Under the pieces are notes generated by a model. That model searched no databases, was not told the DNA's origin, and saw only the letters and a list, made by a program, of their open reading frames with translations. A DNA stretch of 64,000 nt from Colwellia sp. (GTDB lineage: Bacteria > Pseudomonadota > Gammaproteobacteria > Enterobacterales > Alteromonadaceae). A program made the position numbers and the translations under genes. Below are positions 10,524 to 19,314 of this stretch, in pieces. The DNA lies in NCBI RefSeq assembly GCF_013215345.1, contig NZ_JABSOV010000011.1:1-64000 (forward strand). The letters are read 5' to 3'. Position 1 is the first letter of the stretch, and each line of letters starts with the position of its first letter.

Positions 10524-11930
10524 TTAAACGCTGTAGTACATATCAAATTCAACCGGGTGAGTAGTAGCGTTTAATAGTTCAATTTCTTTACGCTTAAGGC
10601 CAATATAAGCATTAATCATATCGAGATCCATAACACCACCTGCGGTTAAGAAATCGTTATCAGCTTCTAAGGCATCAAGCGCTTCACCAAATGAAGAACA
10701 AACTTGTGGAATGGCTGCTGCTTCTTCTGCTGGCAGGTCGTATAAATCTTTATCCATAGCATCGCCAGGATGGATTTTGTTTTTGATACCGTCAAGTCCA
10801 GCCATTAACATAGCTGTGAAGCCTAAGTAAGGGTTCATTGTTGGATCAGGGAAACGAACTTCAATACGCATTGCTTTCGGTGAAGGTACCATAGGTATAC
10901 GGATTGATGCAGAGCGGTTACGTGCTGAATAAGCAAGCATTACTGGCGCTTCAAATCCAGGGACAAGACGCTTGTATGAGTTTGTTGAAGCATTAGTGAA
11001 AGCATTTAATGCTTTAGCATGCTTGATGATACCGCCAATATAGAAAATAGCCATTTCAGACAAGCCACCGTACTTATCACCTGAGAATAAGTTAACGCCA
11101 TCTTTAGCTAAAGATTGGTGAACATGCATACCAGTACCATTATCACCCACTAATGGCTTAGGCATGAAAGTAGCTGTTTTACCGTATGCGTGTGCAACGT
11201 TATGAACAACATACTTATATATTTGTACTTCATCAGCTTTCAATACCATAGTATTAAAGCGACAAGCGATTTCGTTTTGGCCACAAGTCGCTACTTCATG
11301 ATGATGCGCTTCAACAACTAAGCCCATATCTTCCATAACTAAACACATAGCTGAACGTAAATCTTGTGAAGAATCTACTGGTGCTGTTGGGAAGTAACCA
11401 CCTTTAACGCCAGGACGGTGACCCATGTTACCTTCTTCGTATTTGGTACCTGAATTCCAAGCAGCTTCTTTATCATCAATTTTGTAGAAAGAACCACTCA
11501 TATCAGTGTGGAAACGAACATCATCAAAAACGAAGAATTCTGGTTCAGGACCAATTAATACTGTATCGGCAATACCAGTACTACGTAAATATTCTTCGGC
11601 ACGATGCGCTACAGAACGTGGGTCACGGCTGTAACCTTGCATAGTGGCAGGTTCTAAAATATCACAACGAATATTTAAAGTAACAGCCTCAGTGAATGGG
11701 TCTAGCACAGCGGTTGATGCATCAGGCATCATAACCATGTCAGATTCATCAATGCCTTTCCAACCTTCAATTGAAGAGCCATCGAACATTTTACCGTCTT
11801 CAAAGAAATCTTCATCTACTTGGTGATGAGGAATTGAAATATGTTGTTCTTTACCTTTTGAATCAGTAAAACGAAGGTCAACAAATTTGACATCGTGTTC
11901 TTTAATTAAGTCGAATACTGCTTGTGACAT
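10524..11930 (-). CDS. glnA: Glutamine synthetase type I
   Basis: ATP-dependent synthesis of glutamine from glutamate and ammonium; a 468-residue subunit of a dodecamer. Seen: [12 protein letters not shown] near the N-terminus, the metal/substrate region [23 protein letters not shown], the ATP-binding stretch with [19 protein letters not shown], and the adenylylation-loop tyrosine in [11 protein letters not shown]. The C-terminus, [11 protein letters not shown], is canonical. Its promoter region carries a sigma-54 element and two NtrC boxes, so expression should rise under nitrogen limitation. Beta-type GS is also expected to be controlled by GlnE adenylylation. Confidence 0.98.
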   Translation of the reverse strand: MSQAVFDLIKEHDVKFVDLRFTDSKGKEQHISIPHHQVDEDFFEDGKMFDGSSIEGWKGIDESDMVMMPDASTAVLDPFTEAVTLNIRCDILEPATMQGYSRDPRSVAHRAEEYLRSTGIADTVLIGPEPEFFVFDDVRFHTDMSGSFYKIDDKEAAWNSGTKYEEGNMGHRPGVKGGYFPTAPVDSSQDLRSAMCLVMEDMGLVVEAHHHEVATCGQNEIACRFNTMVLKADEVQIYKYVVHNVAHAYGKTATFMPKPLVGDNGTGMHVHQSLAKDGVNLFSGDKYGGLSEMAIFYIGGIIKHAKALNAFTNASTNSYKRLVPGFEAPVMLAYSARNRSASIRIPMVPSPKAMRIEVRFPDPTMNPYLGFTAMLMAGLDGIKNKIHPGDAMDKDLYDLPAEEAAAIPQVCSSFGEALDALEADNDFLTAGGVMDLDMINAYIGLKRKEIELLNATTHPVEFDMYYSV

Positions 11931-12049
11931 TTTGTCTCTCCAGTGAGGTTAATTTTATAAATTGTTATAAATAATCGAGTAAGTTTTAAAATGGATGAAG
12001 TTATAAAGGTTCGTTATTATCATTATTCATCTATTATTGCTCATTAATT

Positions 12050-12065
12050 AGCTAAAATCATGCCA
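12050..12065 (-). promoter_or_regulatory. Sigma-54 promoter of glnA
   Basis: The reverse strand reads TGGCATGATTTTAGCT, matching TGGCACGN4TTGCW at all but two defined positions, with the required GG-to-GC spacing. It lies 120 nt before the glnA start. Confidence 0.8.
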
Positions 12066-12116
12066 AGATGAAGGGCATTGATTAATAAGCTTTTTTATTG
12101 TTTAAGCTTTTCTTTG

Positions 12117-12155
12117 TGCACCATGTTGGCGCTTGCGTTGCTCTATTTTGGTGCG
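12117..12155. promoter_or_regulatory. Two NtrC binding sites upstream of glnA
   Basis: Box 1 at 12117-12133 is TGCACCATGTTGGCGCT and box 2 at 12139-12155 is TGCTCTATTTTGGTGCG; both fit TGCACYA-N3-TGGTGCA with two mismatches. They are 22 nt apart centre to centre, on the same helical face, and 60-100 bp upstream of the sigma-54 element, the classical enhancer layout. Confidence 0.8.
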
Positions 12156-12352
12156 CCGATGACTGTTGTAAGAATGTTACTATAGAATATATTTAGCTGC
12201 TTGCCCTTAATAATTTATACTTTTTCAGCTGTTATGCTTAAAATATATGCCCAAGGATACCTTTAATCATGTTTGTAGCTATATAAATGTGTATTAGCCA
12301 TAGCTATACTGCTAATTTTTATAATCTTTTATTAAGTAGTTACCTTTAAGGC

Positions 12353-13487
12353 ATGGGGTTTTTTATGAATAAATTGATGGCTATTGTGCTAGCTAAAGTT
12401 TCTTTTATCATCTTTTCGTTAATTATCTCGATGAGTGCTTATGCTAAAGAAGAGCTAAGTAATTGGCAAAAGCCAACGCCAATTTTTAAGCAAGACTTTG
12501 ATTGGCTAAAGCTGACCTCAGATGAATGGCTTAAAGGCGATATAGTGTCAATGTACGATGAAAAATTAGAGTTTGATAGTGATACTTGATATGCAAACTA
12601 TTGATTTGGATGATGTAGCCGAGCTACGTAGCAAGCAGTGGCAAAGTATTCGTATGTTTGATGGCACTATCGCAGAAGGTTATTTAGTACTAAAAGATGG
12701 GCATTTATCTTTAGTTAAGCATGGGGTGACTAGCCACTATGAATTAAGTAATCTTTTATCGATTGCCTCTTCAGGAAAGAACGAAATAGATTTATGGGAT
12801 GGTTATGTTAATTTAGGCATAAATTTACGACAAGGTAATACGGTACAAGTTGATTATACCTTTGCTGCTGGCATGCAGCGCCGCAGTTCGAGTAGTCGCT
12901 TTAAGGCTGATTACACCACAGATTATAGTCGTTATGAAGATCAAAAAACTGAAGAAACTAAAGTTACCGCAGATAGTGAACGGTTAACGCCATCTTATGA
13001 CTGGTTCTTTAATCCGAAGGTTTATTTTCGTGTCGCCGATGTTGAATATATAGCGGATGAATTTTTAAACCTTGATTATCGTATTCATTATGGTGTTGCC
13101 CTGGGTTATCACCTTGTCGACACAAGTAGAACAACTTGGGATTTTAATGCTGGTCCAAGTTATCAGAAAAGTAAGTTCTTGGATGTTCACAATGATGATA
13201 GCGATACCGAAGATTCATTTGGTTTAACTTTAGGTACCGATTTTAGCTTTGAAGTAAGCAATGATATTGATTTTGATGTTTCTTATAATGTCCAAATGGT
13301 TAATGAAGCCTCCGGTGGTAATATCCATCACTTTCAAACAGGTTTAGAAATCGATCTTACTAATGATTTTGATCTTGATTTAACTTTCTATGCCGATCGT
13401 ACCGATAATCCAAAACCGGATAGTGAAGGCGGTATACCTGAAAAAAATGATTTCCGTTTAGTGGTTAGTTTTGGTTATAACTTTTGA
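12353..13487 (+). pseudogene. DUF481 outer-membrane protein gene, frameshifted
   Basis: DUF481 proteins are predicted outer-membrane beta-barrels of unknown role. The first part (12353-12589) has a signal peptide and the family opening FDWLKLTSDEWLKGDI...LEFDSD, then stops. The rest continues in another frame from about 12591 (LDMQTIDLDDVAELRS...) to a barrel-like C-terminus ending in aromatic F (VVSFGYNF). Family comparison suggests that two bases were lost in a GATGAACTT-like stretch near 12585. Each half alone is not a complete protein. The likely original start is ATG 12353 or 12365. A sequencing error is possible. A tandem homologue follows. Confidence 0.8.
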
Positions 13488-13509
13488 TTAATCCACTCTG
13501 CTTTATAAA

Positions 13510-14101
13510 ATGTTTGTATTTAAGTTAATACAAACCTTTTTTATTATTAATACTTTGACTGTAGGCCTATTACATCGTGTGAAAAATTTTCTATTACTTG
13601 GCCTATTCTTTGTCACCTTGGTTAGCTCTATTAGTTATGGACAGCAACCTTCGGAGCATACAGCTGTATGGAGTGCACCTACACCTATATTTTCTCAACA
13701 ATTTGATTGGCTGCAGTTACGCTCTGGCGAATGGCTTAGAGGGGATATTATCTCCATGTATGAGCTTGAGTTTGACAGCGATGAATTTAATACCATCTTT
13801 TTTGATTGGCAATATGTAGCAGAATTACGTAGTCGCTCTTGGGACTTTATTGGATTATAGCCTGTCAAGCCGAGTAGATTTTCTATTTGATTATCAAATT
13901 CAGTTTGTTGAGCAGAGCTCGGGTAAGCGAAATTCACATTTAAAGACTGGCTTTGGCTTTGAATTTGAGTTGAGTAATGATGTTGAATTAGATGTCATTT
14001 TCTACCTAGACCGTGTTGCCGAGCCAGTTTCATCAATTAATACCGTGGCACCAAAACCCAATGACTATAGTTTGGTATTCAGCCTAGGCTATGATTTTTA
14101 A
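13510..14101 (+). pseudogene. Second DUF481 gene copy, internally deleted and frameshifted
   Basis: A tandem, diverged duplicate of the preceding gene. The N-terminal part (13510-13860) repeats the APTPIFSQQFDWLQLRSGEWLRGDI region and reaches VAELRSRSW, where it stops. The next frame (about 13850-14101) resumes at the region matching the last third of the first copy (DFLFDYQIQF...DVELDVIFYLDR) and ends LVFSLGYDF. Roughly 200 residues of the barrel are missing and the junction is out of frame. Decay is therefore by deletion and not by a single read error. Confidence 0.85.
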
Positions 14102-14155
14102 TCTTTACAGCACTCTGATTTACTGGGCTCTTATTTTCAGCGTCATGATGCTGAA

Positions 14156-15262
14156 TTATTCATGGCTGACCACAACATCGGTAAGGGCGTTACAACTGCA
14201 AAGCAAAATATAACCTTGTTGCCGCTCGCTAGCAGATAAGCCATTAGTCGAATGCTGCTTAACTTGACCGCTTATTAATTTCGCTTTGCAACTGCCACAA
14301 CAACCTCCTCGACATGAATAAGGTAAAATTAATCCCGCAGCTTCTCCTTGCTCTAATAAAGAGTCTTCTTTATTGCCTAGATATTGTTTATTCCAACGCT
14401 TAAAGGAAATTGATACTTTCGCTTTGTTGTATCCGGTTGTTATTATTTTTCTGTCAATCATAGAGTTAGTCATTGTATTTCCTTTATTAGTAGAGCTGAC
14501 ATCTTGCTTCGAATATTCATATTCACCATAACTTTCGTAATGGTAATGGTTAGGCGGTAAACCTAATTTTCGTAAAAGTTGTTGGGCTGTTTTTCTGAAT
14601 AATTTTGGTCCACAAACATAGGTTTGATAATGACTAATCTGCTCTATATTGTGCAACATATGCTCATTTAAGCGCCCTTGAAAGCCATACCATTGTGGGC
14701 TGCTAGTTTGAGTCAGGGTGTAAATTATTTGGCAATTGCCATGTTGTCTAGCCAGACTGGTAATTTCAGCTTGAGCGATCAGGTCGTTTTCCTTTTGCGC
14801 ACTATGAAGAAAGACGATTTGATTTTTACATTGTTTAGTGACCATATAACGTAGCATTGAAAGCATTGGTGTAACACCACTGCCAGCACTTAACAATAAT
14901 ATCTTCTGTGGAACAGACTCACTCAGATAAAAATTGCCAGCAACCACTTGAGTAGAAATTACCTGACCTACCTTAAAGTGATCATGGAAATAGTTAGAGA
15001 TCTTTCCTTGCGGGATACGTTTTATGGTGATGCTAACATAATCGGCTGTTGTCGGTGAAGAAGACAATGTATAGCAGCACGACTGTGCTTTACCTGCCAT
15101 TTTAACGGTAAATGTCAGGTGCTGACCGGCGTAATAGTGAAAAGACAGCTTTGTTGCTGATTTTGGGTAAGAGAAAATAAACGTTTTTACATCAGGTGTT
15201 TCTATTTGAATCTTTTGACAAATTAATTGAAATGTTTGTTTTGTCGCGGTAGGTAGGACCAT
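14156..15262 (-). CDS. Hybrid FAD/NAD(P)-2Fe-2S oxidoreductase (Hcr-like)
   Basis: A 368-residue soluble flavin reductase. An FNR-type FAD domain comes first (about 10-110; CCYTLSSSP). An NAD(P)-binding domain follows (about 115-245; LLSAGSGVTPMLSML, YVCGPKLF). A C-terminal plant-type 2Fe-2S ferredoxin domain (about 280-368) has cysteines in SCRGGCCGSC and a distal LLCSC. This order matches NADH oxidoreductase Hcr and related hybrid-cluster reductases, which feed electrons to a partner oxidase or hydroxylase. No hcp gene is adjacent, so the partner is unknown. It is monocistronic and divergent from mpl. Confidence 0.85.
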   Translation of the reverse strand: MVLPTATKQTFQLICQKIQIETPDVKTFIFSYPKSATKLSFHYYAGQHLTFTVKMAGKAQSCCYTLSSSPTTADYVSITIKRIPQGKISNYFHDHFKVGQVISTQVVAGNFYLSESVPQKILLLSAGSGVTPMLSMLRYMVTKQCKNQIVFLHSAQKENDLIAQAEITSLARQHGNCQIIYTLTQTSSPQWYGFQGRLNEHMLHNIEQISHYQTYVCGPKLFRKTAQQLLRKLGLPPNHYHYESYGEYEYSKQDVSSTNKGNTMTNSMIDRKIITTGYNKAKVSISFKRWNKQYLGNKEDSLLEQGEAAGLILPYSCRGGCCGSCKAKLISGQVKQHSTNGLSASERQQGYILLCSCNALTDVVVSHE

Positions 15263-15371
15263 TTTTTGATTTACTCAACTAAGTTTAAGCAGCCTGTTTA
15301 CAGTTAAAGCTTAGTAATTAAGGTATGATATCGCCAATTATAGCGCTTCATTATCTTTGATTATTATATCT

Positions 15372-16772
15372 ATGAGCAAAAAAATCCAACATCTTCATAT
15401 ATTAGGCATTTGTGGTACTTTCATGGGTGGCATTGCCGCTATAGCTAAGCAGCTTGGTTTTAAAGTCAGTGGCTCTGATGCTAACGTTTACCCGCCAATG
15501 AGCACTCAGCTAGAGCAACTTGGTATTGAGTTGAACTCAGGTTATCAAGTGGAAAATTTCACTGATGATATCGATATGGTTATTGTTGGTAATGCCATGT
15601 CCCGCGGTAACGCGATGGTGGAGTATATGTTAGATCGCAATATTCCTTATATTTCCGGACCTGAATGGCTGTTAGATAATGTTTTAAAAGACCGTTGGGT
15701 ACTCGCTGTATCGGGTACACATGGCAAAACAACTACCAGTAGTATGCTGGCGTGGATTTTAGAATATGCACATATGTCGCCAGGCTTTTTAATTGGCGGA
15801 GTACCGCAAAATTTCTCTTGCTCTGCCCGCCTAGGTGATGCGCCTTTTTTTGTCATTGAAGCCGATGAATACGACAGTGCCTTTTTTGATAAACGCTCTA
15901 AATTTGTCCATTACCGACCTCGTACCTTAGTGATCAATAATTTAGAGTTTGATCATGCTGATATTTTTAATGATCTAAGTGATATTCAAAAACAATTTCA
16001 TCATCTTATCCGTACAGTGCCCAGTAATGGCTTGATTTTGTCGCCGGCCAATGAAGCCGCAATTAATGAAACTTTAGCCATGGGCTGTTGGACAGCAACT
16101 GAGTTTTCTCAGCACGACACTCAGCTTGAAACGGGTTGGCAAGTTGAAAAGTTAACGGCTCAAGGCAGTGAGTTTATCGTTAAATTCGACGGTAAAACAC
16201 AGGGCATAGTTAAATGGGATCTGATTGGTGATTTTAATATTGATAACGGTGTCATGGCAATAGCCGCAGCCCGTCATGCTGGCGTACCAAGCTCAGTGGC
16301 TATTGAAGCCCTAGCGGAGTTTATTAATACTAAACGCCGGTTTGAGCTGCGTGGCACAGTCAATGGTATAAGTGTTTATGATGATTTTGCCCATCATCCC
16401 ACAGCCATAGCAAAAACATTAGCCGGCGTACGTGCTAAAATAGGCGAACAAGTAAAGCCTGGCCGTATCTTAGCGGTATTAGAGCCGAGATCTAATACTA
16501 TGAAGTCAGGGGTGCATAAAGAAGCGCTGCCTCAGTCACTTATTGATGCTGATCAGGTCTTTATTTATCAAGGAGAGCAAGTAACTTGGTCAGTAAGTGA
16601 AATGATCAAACAGTGCCAAGCACCTTGCCAAGTTGAAGATGATATTGAAAAGTTAGTTGAAAATATAGCGCTACAAGCACAAGCGGGCGATATTATTGTT
16701 GTCATGAGTAACGGTAGTTTTGCCGGTATACATGACAAATTATTAGGCCGTTTAGCTAACATAACCGTATAA
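15372..16772 (+). CDS. mpl: UDP-MurNAc:tripeptide ligase Mpl
   Basis: Murein-recycling ligase that joins recovered L-Ala-gamma-D-Glu-meso-DAP to UDP-MurNAc in the cytoplasm. The chosen start gives 466 residues. The N-terminal Rossmann motif is LHILGICGTFMGGIA, the ATP loop is SGTHGKTTTSSMLAW, and the Mur-ligase C-terminal domain contains YDDFAHHPTAI and EPRSNTMK. An in-frame ATG 15 nt upstream would add MIIIS, which looks unnecessary. It is followed on the same strand by def and ubiX. Confidence 0.95.
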   Translation: MSKKIQHLHILGICGTFMGGIAAIAKQLGFKVSGSDANVYPPMSTQLEQLGIELNSGYQVENFTDDIDMVIVGNAMSRGNAMVEYMLDRNIPYISGPEWLLDNVLKDRWVLAVSGTHGKTTTSSMLAWILEYAHMSPGFLIGGVPQNFSCSARLGDAPFFVIEADEYDSAFFDKRSKFVHYRPRTLVINNLEFDHADIFNDLSDIQKQFHHLIRTVPSNGLILSPANEAAINETLAMGCWTATEFSQHDTQLETGWQVEKLTAQGSEFIVKFDGKTQGIVKWDLIGDFNIDNGVMAIAAARHAGVPSSVAIEALAEFINTKRRFELRGTVNGISVYDDFAHHPTAIAKTLAGVRAKIGEQVKPGRILAVLEPRSNTMKSGVHKEALPQSLIDADQVFIYQGEQVTWSVSEMIKQCQAPCQVEDDIEKLVENIALQAQAGDIIVVMSNGSFAGIHDKLLGRLANITV

Positions 16773-16879
16773 ATTACATAACAGTATAAAGAAAAAAGCC
16801 GTTTAAGTATTAGCATCTAAGTAATACCATTTCGTATCATATTAGTTTAATTAAATTCGTAAAAAGAGAGCCAAGCACA

Positions 16880-17380
16880 ATGACAGTTTTAACCATACTT
16901 ACCGCCCCCAATGAGCAGTTATTAAAGCCAGCAATACCTGTAACAGATGTCAGTAAAATCCAGGTTTTAATCGAGGATTTACTTGTTACCATGTACGATA
17001 CTGAAGACGGTATTGGTTTAGCGGCTACACAAGTTGGTCGCAGAGAGGCTGTAGTGGTTATCGATATTTCAGAAAACCGTGATGAGCCGTTAGTTTTAGT
17101 AAACCCAGAGATCGTTAGCGGTGAAGAAAAAGCTAAAGGTCAAGAGGGATGTTTATCTGTACCGGGTTATTACGCTGACGTAGAGCGTTTTACTAAAGTT
17201 ACCGTTGAGGCGTTAGACCGCCATGGCAAAGAAATTACTATTACCAGTGATGATTTTCTTGCCATTGCTATGCAACACGAAATAGATCACTTAAAAGGTA
17301 CGTTATTTATTGACTACTTGTCGCCACTTAAAAAACAAATGGCGTTAAAGAAAGTTAAAAAAATGATTAAGAACAGCTAA
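16880..17380 (+). CDS. def: Peptide deformylase
   Basis: Removes the formyl group from nascent N-terminal methionine. 166 residues, typical length. All three family motifs are visible: GIGLAATQVG, EGCLSVPG with the metal-binding Cys, and QHEIDHLKG with the HExxH metal site. The basic tail KKQMALKKVKKMIKN resembles ribosome-binding extensions. It lies between mpl and ubiX, away from the usual def-fmt pair, so it may be a second copy in the genome; the window cannot show that. Confidence 0.95.
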   Translation: MTVLTILTAPNEQLLKPAIPVTDVSKIQVLIEDLLVTMYDTEDGIGLAATQVGRREAVVVIDISENRDEPLVLVNPEIVSGEEKAKGQEGCLSVPGYYADVERFTKVTVEALDRHGKEITITSDDFLAIAMQHEIDHLKGTLFIDYLSPLKKQMALKKVKKMIKNS

Positions 17381-17423
17381 TTTTATTGAATGACTAAGTA
17401 AATAAGCAAGAAAGTGGACATTA

Positions 17424-18071
17424 ATGACAAATAAATCAAGCAATGCTGTAACGGGGCAAAGTGACTTTAACGGCAAAATAACACTAGCGATTACCGGTGC
17501 TTCAGGTGCGGGTTATGCCTTACGTCTAATTGAATGCTTAGTCGCTGCAAATTATCAATTATATATACTGTGCTCAAGTGCCGGCCGAATTGTTGTAGAT
17601 ACTGAAGTAGGTGTCAAAATTCCTAGCTCCCCAGACGGTGCTAGTGAATTTTTAACGGAAAAGTATCAAGCGAAAGCACAACAAATTACTGTTTTTGGTA
17701 AAGAGCAATGGTTCTCTCCTGTTGCTTCTGGCTCAGCGGCACCGAAACAAATGGTTGTTTGCCCTTGCTCGACCGGAACTCTGGCGGCTATTTGTCATGG
17801 TATGAGTGATAACTTGATTGAGCGAGCTGCAGATGTGGTGATAAAAGAACGTGGCCAGTTAATTTTGATGGTCAGGGAAACTCCATTCTCGACCCTGCAT
17901 TTACAAAATATGCTCAGCCTCTCTCAACAGGGGGTTACCATTATGCCAGCTTCGCCAGGCTTCTATCATAAGGCAGAGTCAATTGAAGATCTTATCGATT
18001 TTATGGTGGCTAGAGTATTAGATCACCTTGGTATTGCGCAAGACATTATGCCACGTTGGGGTTATAGCTAA
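17424..18071 (+). CDS. ubiX: Flavin prenyltransferase UbiX
   Basis: Makes the prenylated FMN cofactor used by the decarboxylase UbiD in ubiquinone synthesis. 215 residues; the flavoprotein fold starts at about residue 20 with [19 protein letters not shown]. Also seen: [25 protein letters not shown] and [16 protein letters not shown], both UbiX signatures. The first 18 residues are a polar extension compared with E. coli UbiX; no better internal start exists before the fold. It ends the mpl-def-ubiX run. Confidence 0.95.
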   Translation: MTNKSSNAVTGQSDFNGKITLAITGASGAGYALRLIECLVAANYQLYILCSSAGRIVVDTEVGVKIPSSPDGASEFLTEKYQAKAQQITVFGKEQWFSPVASGSAAPKQMVVCPCSTGTLAAICHGMSDNLIERAADVVIKERGQLILMVRETPFSTLHLQNMLSLSQQGVTIMPASPGFYHKAESIEDLIDFMVARVLDHLGIAQDIMPRWGYS

Positions 18072-18103
18072 GACCAGTAAGGTTGAATTGCTAGACTACT
18101 ATT

Positions 18104-18140
18104 AAAAAAGCGACCGGCTGAAACAGCTGGTCGCTTTTTT
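18104..18140. terminator. Terminator between ubiX and cheX
   Basis: AAAAAAGCGACC and GGTCGCTTTTTT form a 12-bp stem, extended by GCTG/CAGC inside. A-runs and T-runs flank both sides, so it can act on both convergent genes. Confidence 0.9.
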
Positions 18141-18199
18141 GTTAGCAACTTATATTGTTAGATTATTGCTAGATTATTTATTGAAGACTCGCGTGAGGC

Positions 18200-18664
18200 T
18201 TAGTCATCAAAACTAAATTCAATATAGGCTCTACCTAATTCACTTTTCAACGGAATAAGAATAACAGGGCCTTTGGCTTTGTGATGAATGGTGTGATTGG
18301 GACCAGAAACCACGATAGGTGTGGCCATATCAAACTCAATACCTTTTTCACTTAGCAGACGTTTAGCGCCGCCAGTGACCATATTAGTAATTTCACCTAC
18401 TAAATCAGTAATCTCTTCGTTTACTTCATCCGGTGCTTCACCGACCATATTTTTCATTGTAGCTAAGGCTAAGCCTGCTTCAAAAGTAATTGATAAAGAG
18501 CCTTTTGCTTGCGGGCTAACCATACCAATTAAACCTGATACATCACCCATGGCGACTTCATTTTTTTTGAGTCGTGGTTTTTCTGGTATTAATTCCATTT
18601 GAGCCATAGTTGACATGACATTAAGCATTGAAGATAAAAATGGATTGATAAACTCTACATTCAT
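18200..18664 (-). CDS. cheX: CheX-type chemotaxis phosphatase
   Basis: A 154-residue CheC/CheX-family protein expected to dephosphorylate CheY~P. The helix with the family E-x2-N signature is seen as EEITDLVGEITNMVTGGAKR near the middle. The start at 18664 (MNVEFINPFLSS) matches the usual CheX N-terminus; a longer reading from 18694 would add MSKQLRFGIF, which has no homologous look. No other chemotaxis genes are adjacent, so this is an orphan CheX, as is common in marine gammaproteobacteria. Confidence 0.88.
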   Translation of the reverse strand: MNVEFINPFLSSMLNVMSTMAQMELIPEKPRLKKNEVAMGDVSGLIGMVSPQAKGSLSITFEAGLALATMKNMVGEAPDEVNEEITDLVGEITNMVTGGAKRLLSEKGIEFDMATPIVVSGPNHTIHHKAKGPVILIPLKSELGRAYIEFSFDD

Positions 18665-18789
18665 GAAGATTCCGAATCTTAACTGTTTAGACAAAGTACT
18701 TTATTTGATTTTGCATGCTTATTTTACAAATGTAAATCAAATAGCGTAATAGTTTTATAGTTTATACAGTTAATCGCTTAGGGGTTTTG

Positions 18790-19314
18790 TTAGTGATCTG
18801 TTTGGGGAGTGATTATCGCTTCTTTAATTCTATAATCGAAAGTTAAGCTGCCAAAAAGTGCAACACCTTGAAGATCTTTACCTTGATAATTAACTGTATT
18901 CACTTGCTTAGGGTAAGTATCGATGAGTATTGCATTTTTTACCACTATTTGCGGTAAAAAACTTTGTTGCTTACTTTCTTGATAGGCTATGATTTTTCCT
19001 GAGATTATTTCAAAACCCAGCCAATTTAGCGGGATTTTTATCTTGTTTTTCTCTAGTGAAAATTGCTGTTCAAAATACTGCTGGATATATAAATCGTAAC
19101 TTTTATGCTCTGCTGAAAAGTGAATTTGTTCCCGCTCAGCAATGGCATTTTCAATATCATGGGTGGTAAATTGATGGACTATTTCCAGGTGCTTAGTTTT
19201 GGCATTAACATTTAAGTCAGTCACACCAAAGAAATAGGTGTGACCTGTAGCCGAAGCTACAAGTCCCATATAAAAGCTGATAGCAAGTAAGCACTTGGTC
19301 AACACTTTAAACAT
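18790..19314 (-). CDS. DUF6702 family secreted protein
   Basis: A 174-residue protein with a signal peptide (cleavage probably after VASATG) and a DUF6702-like opening, HTYFFGVTDLNVN...LEIVHQFTTHDIE. The function of this family is unknown, but its members are regularly encoded just after an M1-family peptidase, as here. Its ATG overlaps the peptidase stop (TAATG), showing translational coupling. It is probably periplasmic and may work with the peptidase. Confidence 0.75.
   Translation of the reverse strand: MFKVLTKCLLAISFYMGLVASATGHTYFFGVTDLNVNAKTKHLEIVHQFTTHDIENAIAEREQIHFSAEHKSYDLYIQQYFEQQFSLEKNKIKIPLNWLGFEIISGKIIAYQESKQQSFLPQIVVKNAILIDTYPKQVNTVNYQGKDLQGVALFGSLTFDYRIKEAIITPQTDH

Noticed and set aside
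16815..16860. Sequence starting taataccatttc, similar to the ends of the repeat elements
   Set aside because: Only about ten bases match, and there is no opposite end or internal hairpin.
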